From the NCBI RefSeq assembly GCF_002259405.1, contig NZ_NPFW01000022.1, positions 434,001 through 498,000 on the forward strand: a stretch of DNA of 64,000 nucleotides. The letters are read 5' to 3'. Every line of letters starts with the position of its first letter. The stretch's first letter is position 1. The translations under genes and the position numbers were made by a program. Under the pieces are notes generated by a model. It was not told the origin of the DNA. It saw only the letters and a list, made by a program, of their open reading frames with translations, and searched no databases. The DNA comes from Rhodococcus sp. 14-2483-1-2 (GTDB lineage Bacteria > Actinomycetota > Actinomycetes > Mycobacteriales > Mycobacteriaceae). Shown piece by piece: positions 8,615 through 17,164 of the stretch.

Positions 8615-9684
8615 AACGAATGCACCAGCGACACCACGCGGGTCAGAATCTCGGGATCGGTATCGGGGAGCACTCCGTGTCCGAGGTTGAACACATGTCC
8701 GCGCGCACCGGCCGCCACCGCGCGGTCCGCTTCGGCGGCGATACGACGAACTTCGGCCTCGACGGCATCCCAGCCGGCGAACAGCACCGCGGGATCGAGA
8801 TTTCCTTGCAGCACCTTGCCGCCGCCGACCCGGTGCACGGCGTCGTCGAGCGGAATACGCCAGTCGACACCGACCACGTCGGCACCGGCCTCACCCATCG
8901 CCCCGAGCAGTTCTCCGGTTCCGACACCGAAATGGATCTTGGGTACACCGGCCGAGGACACGGCGTCGAACACTCGCGTCGAGTGCGGCAGCACGTACTC
9001 GCGGTAGTCGGCGAGGGACAGCGCACCCGCCCAGGAGTCGAACACCTGCACTGCGTCGACGCCTGCGGCGAGCTGAGCCTGCAGGAAGGTGATCGTCGTG
9101 GTGGCCAGTGCGTCGAGCAGGGCATGCCAGGTCGCCGGATCGGACCGCATGAGCGCCTTGGTCTTCTCGTGATTGCGGCTCGGGCCACCCTCGACCAGAT
9201 ACGACGCGAGGGTGAACGGTGCGCCCGCGAAACCGATGAGCGGCGTACCGGCCAGTTCACGGGTGAGGATCCGCACCGCATCGGCCACCGGCTCCACCTG
9301 ATCGGCGGTCAGGATCGGCAGTGCGGCGACATCGGCAGCCGACCGCACCGGCTGCGCGACGACCGGTCCGGTACCTGCGACGATGTCGAGATCGATACCG
9401 GCGGCCTTGAGCGGAACGACGATGTCCGAGAACAGGATTGCCGCGTCCACGTCGTGCCGACGAACAGGCTGGAGGGTGATCTCCGCCACGAGGTCGGGCC
9501 GGAAGCAGGAATCCAACATGCCGATGCCGGCGCGAATCTTGCGGTACTCGGGCAGCGACCTACCGGCCTGGCGCATGAACCACACCGGCCGACGCGAGGG
9601 AGCTCGACCCGCGATCGCGGCCAGGAACGGCGCGTCCGGGAGTTCTCGACGGGCGGGGGCTGTGGCGTGCGGTTCGGCGTTCAT
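8611..9684 (-). CDS. hemE: uroporphyrinogen III decarboxylase
   Basis: Decarboxylates four acetate side chains of uroporphyrinogen III to give coproporphyrinogen III, feeding cgoX and hemQ downstream. The 357-aa protein has the family signatures [17 protein letters not shown] near the N-terminus (substrate-binding arginines) and [17 protein letters not shown] in the middle. The frame is open upstream to 9756, but ATG at 9684 ([10 protein letters not shown]) starts just before the conserved domain, gives the usual family length, and has GGAAGA a few bases upstream. First gene of a minus-strand unit hemE-cgoX-hemQ-HAD-bisC. It is divergent from the DUF3000 gene, with 125 bp between starts. Confidence 0.95.
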   Translation of the reverse strand: MNAEPHATAPARRELPDAPFLAAIAGRAPSRRPVWFMRQAGRSLPEYRKIRAGIGMLDSCFRPDLVAEITLQPVRRHDVDAAILFSDIVVPLKAAGIDLDIVAGTGPVVAQPVRSAADVAALPILTADQVEPVADAVRILTRELAGTPLIGFAGAPFTLASYLVEGGPSRNHEKTKALMRSDPATWHALLDALATTTITFLQAQLAAGVDAVQVFDSWAGALSLADYREYVLPHSTRVFDAVSSAGVPKIHFGVGTGELLGAMGEAGADVVGVDWRIPLDDAVHRVGGGKVLQGNLDPAVLFAGWDAVEAEVRRIAAEADRAVAAGARGHVFNLGHGVLPDTDPEILTRVVSLVHSL

Positions 9685-9795
9685 CGTCTTCCATGCTGCC
9701 ACGCGGGAAAAAAGCTCCTGCCACCAAGGGCGACACACCCACTTCGGTTCCATCACGGCTCGGCGCGCCTCCGCCTGAGCGCAACGTGACGCGTC

Positions 9796-9801
9796 TAACG
9801 T
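9796..9801 (+). promoter_or_regulatory. -10 element of the DUF3000 gene, predicted leaderless
   Basis: TAACGT ends 8 nt before the GTG at 9810. No ribosome-binding site is visible. The element helps choose 9810 over the open frame that extends upstream to 9693. Confidence 0.4.
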
Positions 9802-9809
9802 CCGGTGAC

Positions 9810-10409
9810 GTGACCGAATCCCAATCCACCGCCGAACCTGCGCCGTTCCGCGCCGCCATCGACGCGATGCATCGGGCTCAGGTACACCCGGCGATCGAAA
9901 TCGGTCCGATCCGGCCGCCGCAGCGTCTCGCCCCCTACAGCTATGCGATCGGGGCCGAGGTCAAGCATCCCGATTCCGACCAGGTCGACGAACAGAGTGA
10001 CGGTGACGCCTTCGGCCGCCTGATCCTGCTGTACGACCCCGACGGTGCCGAGGCATGGAACGGCACCCTTCGACTGGTCGCGTACATCCAGGCGGACGTC
10101 GACGAATCCCTCGCCGACGATCCCCTGCTCCCCGAGGTCGGGTGGAGTTGGCTGGTCGACGCGCTGGAGTCACGGTCCGAGCCGCTCAACGCACTCGGCG
10201 GCACTGTCACCTCGACCAGTTCGGTGCGCTACGGCGACATCGCCGGGCCGCCCAAGGCCCACCAGCTCGAACTGCGCGCCTCGTGGACGGCCACGTCCGA
10301 GGACCTCTCGACGCACGTCGAAGCGTTCTGTGAGGTGCTCGCCTACGCGGCCGGTTTGCCTCCCGCGGGCATCACCACCCTCGGTCAGCGCAGTTCCAGC
10401 CGGACATAG
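9810..10409 (+). CDS. DUF3000 family protein (Rv2680-like)
   Basis: Protein of 199 aa conserved in actinobacteria as DUF3000; no biochemical role is known to me. It has no signal peptide or membrane segment and is acidic in its middle part. The position just before ribonuclease D (40 bp gap) is the same as in M. tuberculosis, which is the main support for the family call along with length and the motif [13 protein letters not shown]. The GTG start is chosen because the conserved region begins a few residues later and a -10 element precedes it. A functional tie to the downstream nuclease is possible but not shown. Confidence 0.78.
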   Translation: MTESQSTAEPAPFRAAIDAMHRAQVHPAIEIGPIRPPQRLAPYSYAIGAEVKHPDSDQVDEQSDGDAFGRLILLYDPDGAEAWNGTLRLVAYIQADVDESLADDPLLPEVGWSWLVDALESRSEPLNALGGTVTSTSSVRYGDIAGPPKAHQLELRASWTATSEDLSTHVEAFCEVLAYAAGLPPAGITTLGQRSSSRT

Positions 10410-10435
10410 TGGGCGGCCCTTCCACCCGTAGGGCT

Positions 10436-10441
10436 TAGAGT
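10436..10441 (+). promoter_or_regulatory. -10 element of the RNase D gene, predicted leaderless
   Basis: TAGAGT ends 8 nt before the ATG at 10450; no Shine-Dalgarno is seen in the 40-bp gap after DUF3000. The gene may therefore have its own leaderless transcript. Confidence 0.38.
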
Positions 10442-10449
10442 CACTGTCC

Positions 10450-11745
10450 ATGTCAGCCGAGAGTTCCCCCGACACCACGTCGGACGACGCCCCGTCGGAC
10501 GCGCCGGTCAACGAGCCGGTCGCCGTTCCGTTGCTCGCCCCGGCTGACGGTGTACCCGATGTCGTCGACACACCGGATGCCGTTCTCATGGCCGCGAAGC
10601 TCCTCGCGGCAGGTCACGGGCCTCTCGCAGTCGACGCCGAACGCGCGTCGGGCTTTCGGTACTCCCAGCGTGCCTACCTTCTGCAGTTCCGTCGGCGTGG
10701 CGCAGGGACCGTTCTGCTCGATCCGATCCCCGTCACCGGCGACCTCGCTCCACTCGCCGAGGTGATCAACCCGCTCGAATGGGTGTTGCACTCCGCCGAT
10801 CAGGACCTACCCGGGCTCGCCGAACTCGGCCTGGTACCCGCGACGCTCTACGACACCGAACTCGCAGGCCGCCTCGCCGGATTCGACCGAGTGGGGCTCG
10901 GCGCCATTGTCGAACGCACTCTCGGCCTTGCCCTGCAGAAGGGCCACGGAGCTGCCGACTGGTCCACCCGGCCACTACCCGACACCTGGCTCAACTACGC
11001 CGCACTCGACGTCGAAGTTCTGCTCGAACTGCGTGACGCAATGGCCGCGGAGCTCGAACAGCAGGGTAAAACGGACTGGGCAGCACAGGAATTCGCCCAC
11101 ATCCTCACTCTCGGACCGCCCAAACCCAAGACCGACAGATGGCGTCGGACATCGGGGATTCACGCGATCAAATCTCCCCGCACCCTCGCTGCCGTCCGCG
11201 AATTGTGGTCCACCCGAGACGAATTGGCGGCCAAGCGTGATGTGGCACCGAGCCGGGTGTTGCCCGACTCGGCGATCGTCGCAGCCGCAACGGCGGACCC
11301 GAAGTCCTCGCGGGAGCTCGAGCAACTGCCGGTCTTCGGCGGTCCGCGTCAGCGCAGATCGTCCCGACTGTGGGCCTCCGCCCTGACCCGTGCGCGAGCG
11401 CTTCCGACGTCCGAACTGCCCTCGATGGCAGCGTCTTTCGACGGTCCGCCCCCGGTCAATCGGTGGGCTCGACGCGATCCCGATGCAGCTGCGCGACTCG
11501 CCGACGTACGGGCCGCGATGACCGAGCTCAGCGAATCGGTTGCAGTGCCGGTCGAGAATCTGTTGATGCCGGATCTGCTGCGCCGCCTGGTGTGGGATTG
11601 GCAGAATCCGGCCGATCCCGACGTCGACCCGGCCGAGCTGATCGAGGCCCGACTGGCCGACGGCGGGGCCCGGCCCTGGCAGCGGACACTGGTGGTGCCG
11701 GTACTGACGAAGGCACTGCACCCTTCCCAAGTTACCGACGGGTAA
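10450..11745 (+). CDS. rnd: ribonuclease D-like 3'-5' exonuclease with HRDC domain
   Basis: Predicted 3'-5' exoribonuclease of 431 aa acting in tRNA 3' maturation or RNA turnover. The DEDDy active site is complete: Asp62 and Glu64 in AVDAERASG, Asp119 in SADQDLPGL, and Tyr183 with Asp187 in LNYAALDVEV. An HRDC-type helical domain follows at about residues 225-305 (TRDELAAKRDVAPSRVLPDSAI), and the remaining C-terminal region resembles the actinobacterial extension. The first 40 residues are acidic, rich in Ser, Asp and Pro, and probably disordered. Position after DUF3000 matches Rv2681. Confidence 0.88.
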   Translation: MSAESSPDTTSDDAPSDAPVNEPVAVPLLAPADGVPDVVDTPDAVLMAAKLLAAGHGPLAVDAERASGFRYSQRAYLLQFRRRGAGTVLLDPIPVTGDLAPLAEVINPLEWVLHSADQDLPGLAELGLVPATLYDTELAGRLAGFDRVGLGAIVERTLGLALQKGHGAADWSTRPLPDTWLNYAALDVEVLLELRDAMAAELEQQGKTDWAAQEFAHILTLGPPKPKTDRWRRTSGIHAIKSPRTLAAVRELWSTRDELAAKRDVAPSRVLPDSAIVAAATADPKSSRELEQLPVFGGPRQRRSSRLWASALTRARALPTSELPSMAASFDGPPPVNRWARRDPDAAARLADVRAAMTELSESVAVPVENLLMPDLLRRLVWDWQNPADPDVDPAELIEARLADGGARPWQRTLVVPVLTKALHPSQVTDG

Positions 11746-11817
11746 TACCCGCTACAGTAGGGGTCGCGTCCGGGTACCCGGGCGAGTCGTCCGCATCTGT
11801 CGGGAGGATCGAAAAGC

Positions 11818-13043
11818 GTGTCTGTACCCGCGTCCACCAGCTCACAGAGGAATGTTGTCTTCGTCGACGGCATCCGTACCCCGTTCGGCAAAGCAGGCCC
11901 CAAGGGCATGTACGCCGACACTCGCGCAGACGACCTGGTCGTCAAGGCAATCCGCGAACTCCTTCGCAAGAACCCCAACCTCCCTCCCGAGCGCATCGAC
12001 GAGGTCGCGATCGCCGCGACCACGCAGACCGGTGACCAGGGCCTGACCATCGGCCGTACGTCCGCACTGCTCGCCGGTCTCCCCCGCAGCGTCCCCGGAT
12101 TCGCGATCGACCGCATGTGTGCAGGCGCAATGACCTCGGTCACCACCACCGGATCGGGTATCGGCTTCGGCCAGTACGACGTCGTGATCGCCGGTGGCGT
12201 CGAGCACATGGGCCGCCACCCGATGGGTGAAGGCGTCGACCCCAACCCGCGTTTCCTCGCCGACAAGCTCGTCGATCCCAGCGCACTGGTGATGGGTAAT
12301 ACCGCCGAGAATCTGCACGACCGGTTCCCGAGCATCACCAAGGACCGCACCGACGCGTACGCCGTCGCCAGTCAGAACAAGTACGACGCGGCCAAGAAGG
12401 CCGGCTTCATCGCCGACACTCTCGTGCCCGTAGCCACCAAGTCCGCCGCCGGGTGGGGCCTGGCCACCGAGGACGAGCCGCCTCGCCCCGGCACTACCGT
12501 CGAAGACCTCGCCAAGCTCAAGACGCCGTTCCGTCCTGCCGGTCGCGTCACCGCAGGCAACGCTGCGGGACTCAACGACGTGCCACAGCCGCGATCCTCG
12601 CCGGCGAGGACACCGCGCACGAACTCGGCCTGAACGTCGGCATGCGCATGGTCGGCTTCAGCTTCGCAGGCGTCGACCCGGCCGTCATGGGCATCGGCCC
12701 GGTTCCTGCCACCGAAAAGCTGCTCGGCCGAACCGGATTAAAAATCGAAGACATCGGCCTGTTCGAGATCAACGAGGCCTTCGCCATCCAGGTTCTCGCC
12801 TTCCTCGAGCACTACGGCATCGCCGACGACGATCCCCGCGTCAACCAGTGGGGCGGTGCCATCGCGTGTGGCCACCCTCTCGCGTCCTCAGGCGTGCGCC
12901 TGATGACCCAGCTGAGCCGCCAGTTCGCTCAGCAGCCCGACGTCCGCTACGGCCTGACGACCATGTGCATCGGTCTCGGCATGGGCGGCACCGTCATCTG
13001 GGAGAACCCCAACCACGCTGACTACTCGGGAGCAGCCAAATGA
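11818..13043 (+). pseudogene. fadA: acetyl-CoA C-acyltransferase FadA, broken by a -1 frameshift near 12580
   Basis: Thiolase of the beta-oxidation complex; cleaves 3-ketoacyl-CoA. The first frame (11818-12633) reads correctly through the nucleophile Cys101 (DRMCAGAMTS) up to TAGNAAGLND, then turns to nonsense. The rest continues in another frame, from ATAAILAGEDTAHELG to the stop at 13041-13043, including NEAFAIQ and the CGHPLASSG active-site motif. One missing G at about 12580 (GACGTGCC where GACGGTGCC is expected) explains the shift; restoring it gives about 408 aa, the normal length. GTG start at 11818 has GGGAGG upstream. The stop overlaps the fadB start by 4 bp. With fadB intact and coupled, a sequencing or assembly error is as likely as a real mutation. 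Confidence 0.88.
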
Positions 13044-15145
13044 GTGACATCACCACAGCGTTCGAAGACGAGGTAGTCACGAACGCCTTCACCAAGATCG
13101 TCTCCGTACCGGGACTCGACGGCTCCATCGCCCTCGTCACGCTCGACAACGGTTTCGATCACACCAAGCCGTCGACCTTCGGTCCCGGCGGACTCGCCAA
13201 GTTCGACGCCGCCCTCGACGAGGCCTTCGCAGCGAACCCGGTGGCCATCGCCGTCACCGGTAAGCCGTTCATCTTCGCCGTCGGTGCCGACCTCAACGGT
13301 GTGCCGAACATCAAGACCAAGGACGAGGCGCTGCAGATCGGGCAGCTCGGCCACAAGGTCTTCCGTCGCCTGCGCGAAAGCACGATTCCGACGTTCGCCT
13401 TCATCAACGGTGCCGCACTCGGCGGTGGTCTCGAAGTGGGACTGCACTCGCACTACCGGACCGTCGCGGAGAACGCTGCCGCGCTCGGACTACCCGAGGC
13501 CTTCCTCGGGCTGGTACCGGGATGGGGCGGAACTCAGTTGCTGCCGAACATCATCGGAGCCTCGAACGCGGTCACCGTCGTCATCGAGAACGCACTGAAC
13601 CAGAACCGCGTCCTCAAGCCGCAGCAGGCACTCGACCTCGGTATCGCAGACGCTCTCTTCGGCGGAGCCGACTTCCTCGAGCAGTCCCTCGCGTGGGCTG
13701 CTCAGGTCATCAAGGGCGAGATCACCCCTGCCCGTCCGGAGATCGACCGCGGGCAGGCCTGGGACGACGCCATCGCCCGCGCCAAGGGAATCGTGGCGGG
13801 CAAGACCAACAACTTCGCCCCCGGCCCCGTCGCCGCGGTTGAGCTGCTCGAGCTCGCCAAGAACACCGACATCACCGACTCGGCCTCGCTCGACAAAGCC
13901 TTCGCGGCCGAGGACGAGGCCCTGTCCACGTTGCTGGTCAAGGACGAATTGCGTGCCGGGCTGTACGCCTTCGATCTGGTGCAGAAGCGCGCGAAGCGTC
14001 CCGCCGGTGCGCCCGACAAGTCGTTGGCGCGCAAGATCTCCGGTGTCGGCATCGTCGGTGCCGGTCTGATGGCCAGCCAGCTCGCACTGCTGTTCGTGCG
14101 GCAGCTGAAGGTGCCGGTGATCCTCACCGACATCGATCAGGAGCGCATCGACAAGGGTGTCGGCTACGTCCACGGCGAGATCGACAAGCTGCTCGGCAAG
14201 AAGCGCCTGTCCCCCGACGCCGCGAATCGGTTGAAGGCGTTGGTGTCCGGCTCGATCGACAAGTCTGCGTTCGCCAACACCGACTTCGTCATCGAGGCCG
14301 TGTTCGAGAACCTCGACGTCAAGAAGAAGGTGTTCGCCGAGGTCGAGGAATTCGTCTCTGCCGAAACGATTCTCGCGACCAACACGTCCTCGTTGTCGAT
14401 CACCAAGATGGCGGCCGATCTGAAGCACCCCGAGCGCGTTGTCGGCTTCCACTTCTTCAACCCCGTTGCGGTCCTGCCACTGCTCGAGGTCGTCAAGGGC
14501 GAGAAGACCGACGATGCCACCCTCGCAACGGCATTCGCGACGGCCAAGACCCTGAAGAAGTCGGCAGTATTGTCGGCGGATCTCCCCGGATTCGTCTTCA
14601 ACCGTCTCGTCACCCGCGCGTCGAACGAGATCATCAGCGCGATCGACGAGGGCACCCCGTTCGAGGTCGCCGACGGCGCAGTGGGCGAACTCGGCATGCC
14701 GATGAGTCCGCTGACCCTGCTGGCACTCGTCGGACCGGCCGTCGCTCTGCACACCGCGGAGACGCTTGCCGAGGCGTACCCGGATCGATTCAAGGACTCC
14801 CCCGGATTCCGTGCACTCGTCGAGGCGAAGAAGCCGGGTGTGTGGACCTACGGCCCCGAGGGCCAGGTCGTCGACCCCGAGGTGGCCGCACTGTGGCCGC
14901 AAGGTGATTCGCCGTCGACCGCCGAGCAGGTGCTCGAACGCACCCGCAACGCGATCGCCGACGAGATCAAGATCATGCTCGACGAGGGCGTCGTGGCAGC
15001 AGCCGAGGACATCGACCTCTGCCTGCTGCTCGGCGGCGGCTTCGGCTTCTGGAACGGCGGCATCACCCCGTACCTGGACCGCAGCGGGGCCTCCGAGGCC
15101 GCAACCGGTCAGCGCTTCCTCGCTCCGGGCGTAGCCAGCGTCTAG
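13040..15145 (+). CDS. fadB: fatty-acid oxidation protein FadB: enoyl-CoA hydratase / 3-hydroxyacyl-CoA dehydrogenase
   Basis: Bifunctional 701-aa enzyme of beta-oxidation. The N-terminal crotonase domain (about 20-230) shows the oxyanion-hole motif GAALGGGLEVG and the catalytic region LPEAFLGLVPGWGGTQ. The dehydrogenase begins near residue 334 with GVGIVGAGLMASQLA, the NAD-binding loop, and has HFFNPVAVLPLLEVV with the catalytic His. A helical C-terminal domain completes the family architecture. ATG at 13040 overlaps the fadA stop (ATGA), so fadA translation normally feeds fadB; the upstream frameshift ends fadA translation 400 bp early and could reduce this coupling. The pair resembles Rv0859-Rv0860 of M. 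tuberculosis. Confidence 0.94.
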   Translation: MSDITTAFEDEVVTNAFTKIVSVPGLDGSIALVTLDNGFDHTKPSTFGPGGLAKFDAALDEAFAANPVAIAVTGKPFIFAVGADLNGVPNIKTKDEALQIGQLGHKVFRRLRESTIPTFAFINGAALGGGLEVGLHSHYRTVAENAAALGLPEAFLGLVPGWGGTQLLPNIIGASNAVTVVIENALNQNRVLKPQQALDLGIADALFGGADFLEQSLAWAAQVIKGEITPARPEIDRGQAWDDAIARAKGIVAGKTNNFAPGPVAAVELLELAKNTDITDSASLDKAFAAEDEALSTLLVKDELRAGLYAFDLVQKRAKRPAGAPDKSLARKISGVGIVGAGLMASQLALLFVRQLKVPVILTDIDQERIDKGVGYVHGEIDKLLGKKRLSPDAANRLKALVSGSIDKSAFANTDFVIEAVFENLDVKKKVFAEVEEFVSAETILATNTSSLSITKMAADLKHPERVVGFHFFNPVAVLPLLEVVKGEKTDDATLATAFATAKTLKKSAVLSADLPGFVFNRLVTRASNEIISAIDEGTPFEVADGAVGELGMPMSPLTLLALVGPAVALHTAETLAEAYPDRFKDSPGFRALVEAKKPGVWTYGPEGQVVDPEVAALWPQGDSPSTAEQVLERTRNAIADEIKIMLDEGVVAAAEDIDLCLLLGGGFGFWNGGITPYLDRSGASEAATGQRFLAPGVASV

Positions 15146-15154
15146 CATTGCCCC

Positions 15155-15214
15155 GCCGAGTTCGAGGTTGTGGACGGAATTCTCCGGATTTTCGTCCATC
15201 ACCTCGAACTCGGC
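15155..15214. repeat. 60-bp intergenic palindrome, copy 1 (also terminator-like after fadB)
   Basis: The arms at 15155-15176 and 15193-15214 pair along 22 bp with two mismatches around a 16-nt loop; each arm runs through GAGTTCGAGG or its complement. The element starts 10 bp after the fadB stop, so it could end transcription of fadAB. Its reverse complement aligns without gaps to the palindrome at 16955-17014 (43 of 60 positions, counted by eye). Confidence 0.75.
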
Positions 15215-15229
15215 ATCGTTGTGTCGCGA

Positions 15230-15235
15230 TAAGGT
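15230..15235 (+). promoter_or_regulatory. -10-like element of the ECF41 sigma gene, predicted leaderless
   Basis: TAAGGT ends 8 nt before the ATG at 15244, just downstream of the palindrome. No ribosome-binding site is visible. It suggests housekeeping transcription of the sigma gene. Confidence 0.35.
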
Positions 15236-15243
15236 CTGACGCC

Positions 15244-16104
15244 ATGAACGAGGAACGCGGTCGGCTGATCGGTATCGCCTATCGCATGCTTGGTTCCTAC
15301 TGCGACGCCGAAGACGCTGCGTCCGAGGCTCTCGTTCGGTGGTACCGACTCACCGACGCCGAACGCGACGCCGTCGACGTCCCTGCTGCGTGGCTCACCC
15401 GGGTGGTCGGCCGCATCTGCCTCGACCTGCTCGGATCGGCCCGCGTCCGCCGCGAGAAGTACGTCGGCCAATGGTTGCCGGAACCCGTCTGCGGCCTGCA
15501 CTCGGTGAACTCGACGGCCGCCGACCCGGCTGATCGAGTCGCACAACAGGATTCGGTGACTCTCGCCTTGCTCGTCGTTCTCGAATCGCTCGGTCCTGCG
15601 CAGCGAGTCGCATTCGTGCTGCACGATGCCTTCGCCGTTCCGTTCGACGACATCGCGGCCGTGCTCGACCGCTCCCCTGCCGCATGCCGCCAGCTCGCGT
15701 CTGCCGCCCGAAAACACGTGCACGGCCGCCATCTCACCTCTGCCGACCCCCTCGAGCACGATCGCGTCGTGCGCGCCTTTGCGATGGCCTCGGGAGACGG
15801 AGACCTTGCGACGCTCGTCTCGTTGCTCGCCCCCGATGTCACCCTGATCAGCGACGGAGGCGGGCAGGTCTCGGCGGCCCGCAATCCTGTTGTGGGCTCC
15901 GACCGAGTCGCTCGTTTCGTTCGCGGCATCACCGCCAAGTCCACGGACCTCAGTTGGTCCATCGAGGCCGTCAACAGCCTGTCCGGCATCGTGATCCGAC
16001 GCGGCGGACAGGTGTTCGGCGTCATCGGGTTCGACACAGCGGACGGGGTGGTGGCCGACATCTGGATCGTGCTCAATCCGGACAAACTCCGACATTGGCC
16101 CTGA
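15244..16104 (+). CDS. ECF41-type RNA polymerase sigma factor with SnoaL-like C-terminal extension
   Basis: Extracytoplasmic-function sigma factor of 286 aa, longer than usual because a SnoaL-like domain of about 110 residues follows region 4. All three hallmarks of the ECF41 group are visible: WLPEP at 77-81 in the linker, DGGG at 204-207 and NPDKL at 278-282. In this group the C-terminal extension takes the place of a separate anti-sigma factor. ECF41 genes usually sit beside one oxidoreductase, epimerase or carboxymuconolactone decarboxylase that they activate; here an NAD(P)-binding oxidoreductase follows. The ATG at 15244 is chosen because region 2 starts at once (RLIGIAYRMLGSYCDAEDA). 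The signal sensed is unknown. Confidence 0.88.
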   Translation: MNEERGRLIGIAYRMLGSYCDAEDAASEALVRWYRLTDAERDAVDVPAAWLTRVVGRICLDLLGSARVRREKYVGQWLPEPVCGLHSVNSTAADPADRVAQQDSVTLALLVVLESLGPAQRVAFVLHDAFAVPFDDIAAVLDRSPAACRQLASAARKHVHGRHLTSADPLEHDRVVRAFAMASGDGDLATLVSLLAPDVTLISDGGGQVSAARNPVVGSDRVARFVRGITAKSTDLSWSIEAVNSLSGIVIRRGGQVFGVIGFDTADGVVADIWIVLNPDKLRHWP

Positions 16105-16198
16105 CACTCGCCATACATTCGGCACGGCTGTGTCGTCAGAGAGTGGAGGGCCGCGCCGTGCGGTCCGCATCAGCTCTCGAGAATCAGGTGGATACGCG

Positions 16199-16945
16199 AT
16201 GAAGCTAGCCGTAGCCGGTGGAACCGGAACCGTCGGAGTGCATGTCGTCGAGGTCGCCCGTCAACGCGGACACGAGGTGGTCGTTCTGTCGCGATCTGCG
16301 GGTGTGGATCTCGTCAGCGGGTCGGGTCTGTCCGACGCCCTGGCCGGAGTCGACGCGGTGGTCGACGTCGCGTCGACGCAGACGATCTCGGCGAAGGAGT
16401 CGATGTCGTTCTTCGCCGCTGTCACGCGAAACCTGCTGACGGCAGAGGTCGCGGCCGGTGTCGGCCATCACGTGGCGCTGTCGATCGTGGGGATAGACAG
16501 GGTTCCACACTCCTACTACGCCGGAAAGGTCAAGCAGGAGAGAATCATTCGAGCCGGCACAGTGCCGTGGACCATTCTTCGAGCCACCCAGTTCCACGAG
16601 TTCGCCGGCCAGATTCGCGCACGATCCTCGTTCGGTCCGGTGAGCATCATCCCGAAGATGGTCTCGCAACCGATCGCCGCCCGCGAGGTCGCCGAACGAC
16701 TGATCGACCTGGCGGAGCGGACCCCGGCCGGCCGAGTCGCAGACCTCGGTGGACCGCGTGAAGAACGCATGGCCGAGATGGTTCGGCGCTACGCACGGGC
16801 CATCGGTACTCGCGGCCTGGTGCTCGAAGTCCCGATTCCCGGCGCATACGGTCGCGCGATGCGAGACGGAACGCTGGTCACCACGACCGATGCGGATCAC
16901 GGTCTCCAGACCTTCGGTCAGTGGGCGGCCGCCCAGGCGCGATAG
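16199..16945 (+). CDS. NAD(P)-binding oxidoreductase, NmrA/atypical SDR type (likely ECF41 target)
   Basis: Rossmann-fold protein of 248 aa starting with MKLAVAGGTGTVGVHVVE, whose GGTGTVG (7-13) is the nucleotide-binding loop of atypical short-chain dehydrogenases. The usual catalytic YxxxK is not obvious, although SYYAGKVKQE around residue 105 places a Tyr and Lys in the right area. The protein resembles NmrA-like or NAD-dependent epimerase-like regulators and reductases. ATG at 16199 has AGGTGG upstream; the frame is open further upstream without a better start. It lies 94 bp after the ECF41 sigma gene, the typical arrangement of the sole target. The substrate is unknown. Confidence 0.82.
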   Translation: MKLAVAGGTGTVGVHVVEVARQRGHEVVVLSRSAGVDLVSGSGLSDALAGVDAVVDVASTQTISAKESMSFFAAVTRNLLTAEVAAGVGHHVALSIVGIDRVPHSYYAGKVKQERIIRAGTVPWTILRATQFHEFAGQIRARSSFGPVSIIPKMVSQPIAAREVAERLIDLAERTPAGRVADLGGPREERMAEMVRRYARAIGTRGLVLEVPIPGAYGRAMRDGTLVTTTDADHGLQTFGQWAAAQAR

Positions 16946-16954
16946 CCACCTGCC

Positions 16955-17014
16955 GCCGAACTCGAAGCCATGGACGACTTTCGGCAGTTTTCCGTCCGCA
17001 ACTTCGAGTTCGAC
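16955..17014. repeat. 60-bp intergenic palindrome, copy 2
   Basis: The arms begin GCCGAACTCGAAG and end ACTTCGAGTTCGAC, with ATGGACG and CGTCC inside, around a short loop rich in T. It has the same 60-nt length as copy 1 and aligns to the reverse complement of that copy. It begins 10 bp after the oxidoreductase stop, so it may also act as a terminator. The two copies bracket the sigma-oxidoreductase pair. Confidence 0.75.
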
Positions 17015-17164
17015 AGGCGCAATATCGGACAATTCACCTTTTTCGGTGAGCGGATTGCCGCACGCCTCGAATATCGAGTCGATTTCGCTCCCAATCCGCC
17101 GGTGCGAGGACGATGATGGCGATCGACCACCAAGGATGCTGGTTCACCTCGAAAGCTGGGTCAC

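Noticed and set aside
13490..15202. 570-codon minus-strand frame opposite fadB
   Set aside because: fadB has complete catalytic motifs on the other strand, and the antisense chain is low-complexity.
15155..15214. Palindrome as only a standard rho-independent terminator of fadAB
   Set aside because: A termination role is possible, but the matching second copy and lack of a T run mean this alone does not explain it; kept as a repeat element.
16102..16160. ECF41 promoter (TGTCACA with CGTC) before the oxidoreductase gene
   Set aside because: Only partial matches such as TGTCGTC at 16131-16137 with wrong spacing to a CGT element; too weak to list.
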